From positions 1 to 9,814 of the forward strand of contig DATFRA010000270.1 of assembly GCA_035263705.1 (NCBI GenBank): a stretch of DNA of 9,814 nucleotides, given 5' to 3'. Both the position numbers and the translations under genes were made by a program. Source of the DNA: DASZHJ01 sp035263705. Lineage in GTDB: Bacteria > Pseudomonadota > Alphaproteobacteria > ATCC43930 > CGMCC-115725. The notes beneath the pieces were generated by a model. The model did no database searches and was not told the origin of the DNA. It was given only the letters and a program-made list of their open reading frames with translations. Positions 6,131 to 9,814 of this stretch are shown here, piece by piece; positions within the stretch are counted from its first letter, which is position 1, and each line of letters opens with the position of its first letter.

Positions 6131-6487
6131 ATGTCGCCCGACCGCCTCAGCGCCACCTTCGCGGCTCTCGCCGATCCGACCCGGCGCGCGATCCTGGCGC
6201 GCCTGGCGCTCGGCGAGGCCTCGGTGGGCGAGCTCGCGGAGCCCTTCGACATGAGCCTTCCTGCGGTCTCCAAGCACCTCAAGGTGCTCGAGCGCGCGGG
6301 CCTGATCGCGCGCGGGCGTGAGGCGCAATGGCGGCCCGCGCGTCTCGAAGCGGGGCCGCTCAAGGACGCCGCGGACTGGATCGTGCGCTACCGGCGATTC
6401 TGGGAGCAAAGCCTCGACCGGCTCGGCGACTATCTGCGCTCGCTCAAGGCCAAGGAAAAGGAGAAGAAACGTGGACGCAGGAAGTAG
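6131..6487 (+). CDS. ArsR/SmtB-family winged-helix repressor (non-metal type)
   Basis: A 118-residue winged-helix transcription repressor. The N-terminal FAALADPTRRAILARLALGE is the standard ArsR opening. VGELAEPFDMSLPAVSKHLK is the helix-turn-helix, followed by the wing around LIARGREAQWRP. The metal-binding ELCVCDL motif of true metal sensors is replaced by VGELAEPF, and the protein has no cysteine at all, so it should not sense metal through the classical alpha-3 site. WIVRYRRFWEQSLDRLGDYL is the tail typical of ArsR proteins paired with AHSA1/SRPBCC genes. It ends in a very basic segment (KAKEKEKKRGRRK). ATG 6131 is preferred to the in-frame TTG at 6122, which falls inside the palindrome. 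No clear Shine-Dalgarno sequence precedes it. Likely autorepressor of the five-gene operon. Confidence 0.92.
   Translation: MSPDRLSATFAALADPTRRAILARLALGEASVGELAEPFDMSLPAVSKHLKVLERAGLIARGREAQWRPARLEAGPLKDAADWIVRYRRFWEQSLDRLGDYLRSLKAKEKEKKRGRRK
6458..6463 (+). promoter_or_regulatory. Shine-Dalgarno that fixes a GTG start
   Basis: AAGGAG lies 7 bases before GTG 6471, inside the lysine-rich 3' end of the arsR gene. It shows that the first AHSA1 gene starts at this GTG and overlaps arsR by 17 bases. The longer open frame back to 6318 is antisense-like shadow of arsR. Confidence 0.75.
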
Positions 6488-6968
6488 CTCCGGCACGCGC
6501 TTGACAGAGCGCACCGTCGTCATCACGCGCATCTTCGACGCGCCGCGTGCGCTCGTGTTCAAGGCTTGGACCGACCCCGCGCATCTCTCGCAATGGTGGG
6601 GTCCGAGGGGGTTCACCAACCCGGTGTGCGAGGTGGACCCTCGGGTCGGCGGCACGTTGCGGATTGTCATGCGTGCGCCCGATGGTGCCGAGCATCCTAT
6701 GATCGGCGTGTTCCGGGAGATCGATCCTCCCGCGCGTCTCGTTTTCGACAACATCGCGACCGATCGAGACGGCAAAGTCCTTCTCGAAGGACTCACGACG
6801 GTCCTCTTCGCCGAGCACGGCAGAGGCCGGACAAAGCTGACGGTGGAAAGCCGAGCCACGGCCCGGGTCGATTATGCCTGGCGCATGCTCGAGGGCATGG
6901 AAGCCGGCTGGACGCAGAGCATCGATCGGCTCGGCGAGCACGTCGCGCACGTAGGCGATGCCGATTGA
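6471..6968 (+). CDS. AHSA1/SRPBCC domain protein, first copy
   Basis: A 165-residue START-like protein of the AHSA1 (activator of Hsp90 ATPase homologue 1-like) family. It shows the hallmark opening VVITRIFDAPRALVFKAWTD, then HLSQWWGPRGFTNPVCEVD, RVGGTLRIVMRAPDG and the C-terminal helix EGMEAGWTQSIDRLGEHV. The hydrophobic cavity of such proteins binds small ligands, and most bacterial members have no assigned reaction. The start is GTG 6471, supported by AAGGAG 7 bases upstream; the 17-base overlap with arsR implies translational coupling. It is a distant paralogue of the next gene. Bacterial ArsR-AHSA1 pairs are common, and the repressor probably controls these proteins directly. Cytosolic, with no signal peptide. 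Confidence 0.9.
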   Translation: MDAGSSSGTRLTERTVVITRIFDAPRALVFKAWTDPAHLSQWWGPRGFTNPVCEVDPRVGGTLRIVMRAPDGAEHPMIGVFREIDPPARLVFDNIATDRDGKVLLEGLTTVLFAEHGRGRTKLTVESRATARVDYAWRMLEGMEAGWTQSIDRLGEHVAHVGDAD

Positions 6969-7016
6969 GCGAAACGCCTCACGGAATCACCTCAATACGG
7001 CAGCAAGGGACAGACC

Positions 7017-7487
7017 ATGACGGATCGAACGGCCGAGCACGCCAGCTTCACCATCGAGCGCACCTATGACTCATTGCCGGAGGAGGTCTTCCAAGCCTGG
7101 GTGGATCCGGCGGCCAAGGCGCAATGGTTCGTGGGCCCGGACGAGTGGAAGGCGACGCGCCGCGAGCTCGACTTCCGCGTGGGCGGACGCGAGCGCGTCA
7201 GCGGCACCTTTCCGAGCGGGCGAACCTCCGACTACGACGCGCGCTACTGGGACATCGTGCCGAGCAGACGCATCGTGTTCACCTATGGCATGCACGTGGA
7301 CGAAAAGCGGATCTCGGTCTCATTGGCGACGGTCGAGCTCAAGCCCGCAGGAGCCGGGACGCGGCTCACTTTCACCGAGCAGGCGGTCTTCCTCGATGGC
7401 TACGTCGATGGCGGCAGCCGCGAGCGGGGGACCCGCGTCCTCCTCGACCAATTGGAGGCCTTGCTGAAGCGCACGCACACGCACTAG
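7017..7487 (+). CDS. AHSA1/SRPBCC domain protein, second copy
   Basis: A 156-residue AHSA1-type protein with the same order of elements as its upstream neighbour: FTIERTYDSLPEEVFQAWVD, AKAQWFVGPDEW, a RELDFRVGG strand, YDARYWDIVPSRRIVFTYGM, and LTFTEQAVFLDGY leading to the terminal helix RVLLDQLEALLKR. The pocket segment differs (QWFVGPDEW against QWWGPRGF), so the two copies are diverged rather than recently duplicated and probably accept different ligands. AAGGGA ends 6 bases before ATG 7017. The gap to the previous gene is 48 bases. The histidine-rich end (THTH) is short and probably without meaning. Function beyond ligand binding is unknown. Confidence 0.9.
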   Translation: MTDRTAEHASFTIERTYDSLPEEVFQAWVDPAAKAQWFVGPDEWKATRRELDFRVGGRERVSGTFPSGRTSDYDARYWDIVPSRRIVFTYGMHVDEKRISVSLATVELKPAGAGTRLTFTEQAVFLDGYVDGGSRERGTRVLLDQLEALLKRTHTH

Positions 7488-7538
7488 CCATTCGAGACCG
7501 CAGAACACAATTCAATCCAGGCAAGAAGGAGATCAACC

Positions 7539-7955
7539 ATGCAAGTCGAGCCCTACCTGTTTCTCGATGGACGCTGCGAAGAGGCGATCGAGTTCTACCG
7601 CCGGGCGCTGGGCGCCGAGGTGCAGATGTTGATGCGCTGGAAAGACTGCCCGGAGCCGGCCGGAGACAAGAGCATGATCCCGCCCGGAAGCGAGAACAAG
7701 ATCATGCATGCCCAATTGCGGATCGGCGACACCAGGGTGATGGCGTCCGACGGGCGCTGCACGGGGAAACCCAGCTTCCAGGGTTTCGCGCTGTCCCTCA
7801 ACGCCGCCAGCGAGACCGAGGCCGACCGGCTATTCAACGTGCTGGCCGACGGCGGACAGATCCAGATGCCGATCGGCAAGACATTCTTCTCGCCGCGGTT
7901 CGGCATGGTCGCCGACCGCTTCGGTGTGTCCTGGATGGTCCTGGTGATGAAGTGA
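7539..7955 (+). CDS. PhnB-like VOC family protein (glyoxalase/bleomycin-resistance fold)
   Basis: A 138-residue protein of the PhnB/3-dmu-9_3-mt type within the vicinal oxygen chelate superfamily. It begins with VEPYLFLDGRCEEAIEFYRR, the classic PhnB opening, followed by LGAEVQMLMRW, the MHAQLRIGDTRVMASD strand pair, FALSLNAASETEADRLFNVL, and the C-terminal FFSPRFGMVADRFGVSWMV. This fold builds metal-dependent active sites from paired beta-alpha-beta-beta-beta modules. The sequence does not reveal a substrate, and the old 'demethylubiquinone methyltransferase' name for this family should not be taken as function. A strong AAGGAG sits 7 bases before ATG 7539. The gap after the second AHSA1 gene is 51 bases. 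Such VOC genes often accompany AHSA1 and DGPF genes. Confidence 0.92.
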   Translation: MQVEPYLFLDGRCEEAIEFYRRALGAEVQMLMRWKDCPEPAGDKSMIPPGSENKIMHAQLRIGDTRVMASDGRCTGKPSFQGFALSLNAASETEADRLFNVLADGGQIQMPIGKTFFSPRFGMVADRFGVSWMVLVMK

Positions 7956-7989
7956 GGCCCCTCGCTGTCAACTTGTACGGGAGACCGTC

Positions 7990-8412
7990 ATGCGTTTTAT
8001 GCTGCTGGTGATTCCGAAGGGCTACGCGATGGCGGCTCCCGGCACCATGCCCGACGCGAAGCTCGTCGAGAAGATGATGGCGTACAACAAGTCGCTGGCC
8101 GATGCCGGCGTGCTGCTCGGGCTCGAGGGCTTGCATCCGCCCTCGATGGGCGCGCGGGTCGCGTTCTCGGGCGGGAAGGCCAAGGTGACTGAGGAACCTC
8201 TCGCGGAGGCAAAGGAGGTCGTCGGCGGCTACTGGATGGTCCAGGTGCGATCGAAAGCGGAGGCGATCGAGTGGGCGTCGCGGGCGCCGATGGCGGACGG
8301 CGACATGATTGAGATTCGCCAAGTGCAGGAAATGTCGGACTTCCCCGCCGATGTCAAAAAGGCGGCGGCGGGTTTCACGGATCTCCAGGCGCAGTCCGCG
8401 AAGCACAAATGA
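7990..8412 (+). CDS. YciI/DGPF family protein
   Basis: A 140-residue cytosolic protein of the YCII-related (DGPF) family, with a ferredoxin-like alpha/beta fold. Visible marks are MRFMLLVIPKG at the N-terminus, the helix KLVEKMMAYNKSLADAGVLL, GLEGLHPPSMGARVAFSGGK, EEPLAEAKEVVGGYWMVQV, the SKAEAIEWASRAPMADGDMI helix-turn, and IEIRQVQEM. No catalytic activity is established for most members; they are often found next to ECF41 sigma factors or ArsR-AHSA1 operons. GGGAG ends 6 bases before ATG 7990, and 34 bases separate it from the VOC gene, so it is most likely the last gene of the ArsR operon. It is convergent with folP, with a gap of 57 bases and no convincing terminator between them. Confidence 0.92.
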   Translation: MRFMLLVIPKGYAMAAPGTMPDAKLVEKMMAYNKSLADAGVLLGLEGLHPPSMGARVAFSGGKAKVTEEPLAEAKEVVGGYWMVQVRSKAEAIEWASRAPMADGDMIEIRQVQEMSDFPADVKKAAAGFTDLQAQSAKHK

Positions 8413-8469
8413 CGGGAGAGAGACGTAGGGGGCCCGCGTCGATGGCGCAGTGCCTCGATCAAACTCGTG

Positions 8470-9606
8470 TCACGCCTGGCGGATACCCCGCCAGACCTCG
8501 GCAGCCTGCCACGTCTCCGCGACGTCGTGCACGCGAAGGATTTGCACGCCCTGGTCCAACGCCGAGAGGGCGGCCGCTAGTGAGCCCGGCAGGCGCCCCT
8601 TGGCTGGCGTCTCCCGGTCGGTCGCCGACGCGATGAACGACTTCCGCGACGCGCCCAGCAGGATGGGGCAGCCGGTTAGATGCAGCAGCGACAGCCGCGC
8701 CATGATCTGAAGATTGTGGCGCAACCGTTTGCCGAAGCCGACGCCGGGATCCACCGCGATGCGCCCACGCGGCACGCCGCCTGCCATGCAGGCCGCAATG
8801 CGGCCCTCGAGGTAGTCGAGGATATCGAGCGGTGCCGCGGCGTAGACCGGGTCGCGCTGCATGGTCCGGGGATCGCCGAGCATGTGCATGAGCACGACCC
8901 GCGCTTCGCTGCGCGCCGCCACCGAGAGGCTCTCGGGGTCGCTCGTGAGCGCGCTCACGTCGTTGATGATGCGGGCGCCCGCCGCCAGCGCGGCCTTCAT
9001 CGTCGCAGCGTGCTGCGTGTCGATCGAGACCAGCGCGCCGCCATTGGCGAGCTCCCGGACGACGGGCTCGACACGACGGATCTCCTCAGCGGGGTCGATC
9101 GGCTGGGCTCCCGGCCGCGTGGACTCACCGCCGACATCGAGAATGTCGGCGCCGGCCGCGAGCATGGCCTTGCCGCTCGCGACCGCGGTTGCGGCATCGA
9201 GATGATCACCGCCGTCGGAAAAGCTGTCCGGCGTCACATTCAGGATGCCCATGATGCGGGGGCGGCTGAACTGGAGGCCGGCCCAGGGCTCGCGGGGCGC
9301 CGTCAGGGCTTCGAGCTGGCCCTCATAGCGCGCGGCGAGGCCCGACGCGGCGGCCCAGCGCTTGGCTTGGTCGAGGGAGACGACGGCGCCGGTCATCCCG
9401 GTCGCGGGCGTCTCGTCTCGGACGACGATCTCGACCTGGGAAAAGGCCAGCCCCATCACGCCGCCAGCCAACGGCAACGCCTGGCCGTCCGCGATCGCGG
9501 CTTCGGCGGTGACCCCCGACAATAGCGCCTGCGGGCACAGCCAGAAACGGCCGCCGCGTTGGGCTCTTAATGCGGTCCTGACGCGATCGAGAGCGGCCTC
9601 TCTCAT
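8470..9606 (-). CDS. folP: Dihydropteroate synthase with N-terminal extension
   Basis: Dihydropteroate synthase condenses 4-aminobenzoate with 7,8-dihydropterin pyrophosphate in folate synthesis and is the sulfonamide target. All family blocks are present in the 378-residue product: MGILNVTPDSFSDGG (119-133), DVGGESTRPGA (157-167), SIDT (194-197), INDVSAL (214-220), LMHMLGDPRTMQ (239-250), DPGVGFGK (286-293), LLGASRKSF (316-324) and ILRVHDV (356-362). The TIM-barrel part begins near residue 115, so about 110 residues precede it; typical FolP is about 270-290 residues. The extension (LCPQALLSGVTAEAAIADGQ, LPLAGG, AFSQVEIVVRD) resembles N-terminal regions I recall in alphaproteobacterial FolP. 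ATG 9606 has only a weak upstream AGG. It is the second gene after the enolase-superfamily gene, 13 bases apart. Confidence 0.95.
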   Translation of the reverse strand: MREAALDRVRTALRAQRGGRFWLCPQALLSGVTAEAAIADGQALPLAGGVMGLAFSQVEIVVRDETPATGMTGAVVSLDQAKRWAAASGLAARYEGQLEALTAPREPWAGLQFSRPRIMGILNVTPDSFSDGGDHLDAATAVASGKAMLAAGADILDVGGESTRPGAQPIDPAEEIRRVEPVVRELANGGALVSIDTQHAATMKAALAAGARIINDVSALTSDPESLSVAARSEARVVLMHMLGDPRTMQRDPVYAAAPLDILDYLEGRIAACMAGGVPRGRIAVDPGVGFGKRLRHNLQIMARLSLLHLTGCPILLGASRKSFIASATDRETPAKGRLPGSLAAALSALDQGVQILRVHDVAETWQAAEVWRGIRQA

Positions 9607-9619
9607 GGCCTGGGTCGGC

Positions 9620-9814
9620 TCAGCCGACCTCGCTCTTGCGGTAGACGGCTTTGGCGAGCCAATCCGGGTTGATCTCGATACCCCAGCCGGGGCCGTCGGG
9701 AATGCGAACCTTGCCGTCCGCGATCTCGAGCGCTGGCGAGAAGAGGCCGTACTGCCACGGGTAGTAGTCGGGCCCCTCGATGGAGAACTCGACGTAAGGG
9801 CCTGCGTTCGCGAG
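9620..9814 (-). CDS. Enolase-superfamily (mandelate racemase/muconate lactonizing) protein, C-terminal end only
   Basis: A minus-strand frame open to the right edge, ending in TGA at 9620-9622, gives the last 64 residues of a longer protein. The sequence GPYVEFSIEGPDYYPWQYGL, then LEIADGKVRIPDGPGWGIEI and NPDWLAKAVYRKSE, is the typical C-terminal end of mandelate racemase-type acid-sugar dehydratases. There GPGWGVEI-DPDWL closes the barrel and the capping domain. The catalytic lysines and metal ligands lie beyond the window, so the substrate cannot be judged. It precedes folP by 13 bases and probably shares its transcript. It was too short to appear among long frames, but the family resemblance is strong. 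Confidence 0.85.
   Translation of the reverse strand, partial: LANAGPYVEFSIEGPDYYPWQYGLFSPALEIADGKVRIPDGPGWGIEINPDWLAKAVYRKSEVG

Noticed and set aside
8413..8469. Convergent gap between the YciI gene and folP, examined for a bidirectional terminator
   Set aside because: Only short pairings (for example GGGCCC and a GGC/GCC stem) are present, with no T-tract.
8680..9525. 281-residue plus-strand frame opposite folP
   Set aside because: Antisense to conserved dihydropteroate synthase blocks; no family resemblance.

Overview
The window is GC-rich and densely coded, with strong G/C preference at third codon positions. Gene content points to an alphaproteobacterium, probably Hyphomicrobiales or Rhodospirillales-like and soil-associated. 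The evidence is a dihydropteroate synthase with a long N-terminal extension, a small 'YLRAQAAEFRAQARE'-type protein of a sort I associate with Bradyrhizobium relatives, a PqqE, and an ArsR/AHSA1 cassette. This placement is inference from family resemblance, not from a search.

Layout, left to right. (1) 1-516 (+): the C-terminal part of an XRE-cupin regulator cut by the window edge. (2) 616-1035 (+): a stand-alone SRPBCC (START-like) protein. (3) 1050-1205 (-): a 51-residue helical protein of unknown function, convergent with the SRPBCC gene. (4) 1455-3594/5997 (+): a shortened pqqD-like frame overlapping the start of an intact pqqE, then a Cof-type HAD phosphatase and a cytosolic GH15 glucoamylase-type hydrolase. 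The last two genes are separated by only 6 bases. A strong perfect hairpin lies inside the last codons of pqqE and may divide the pqq part from the HAD/GH15 part.

(5) 6067-8412 (+): a self-contained cassette. It has a promoter-like element, a palindromic operator candidate, an ArsR-family repressor without cysteines, two different AHSA1/SRPBCC proteins, a PhnB-type VOC protein and a YciI/DGPF protein. The ArsR and first AHSA1 genes overlap by 17 bases, and the later genes are 34-51 bases apart, each with a clear Shine-Dalgarno sequence. This is most simply one autoregulated operon. (6) 8470-9814 (-): an operon running leftwards, with the C-terminal end of an enolase-superfamily (mandelate racemase/muconate lactonizing) protein followed 13 bases later by folP.

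The two points most worth a second look are the pqqE gene with its damaged or minimal pqqD partner and no pqqA, pqqB or pqqC in the window, and the ArsR-AHSA1-AHSA1-VOC-YciI cassette with its paired TTAACC elements. I saw no tRNA, rRNA, CRISPR array, insertion sequence or integrase.
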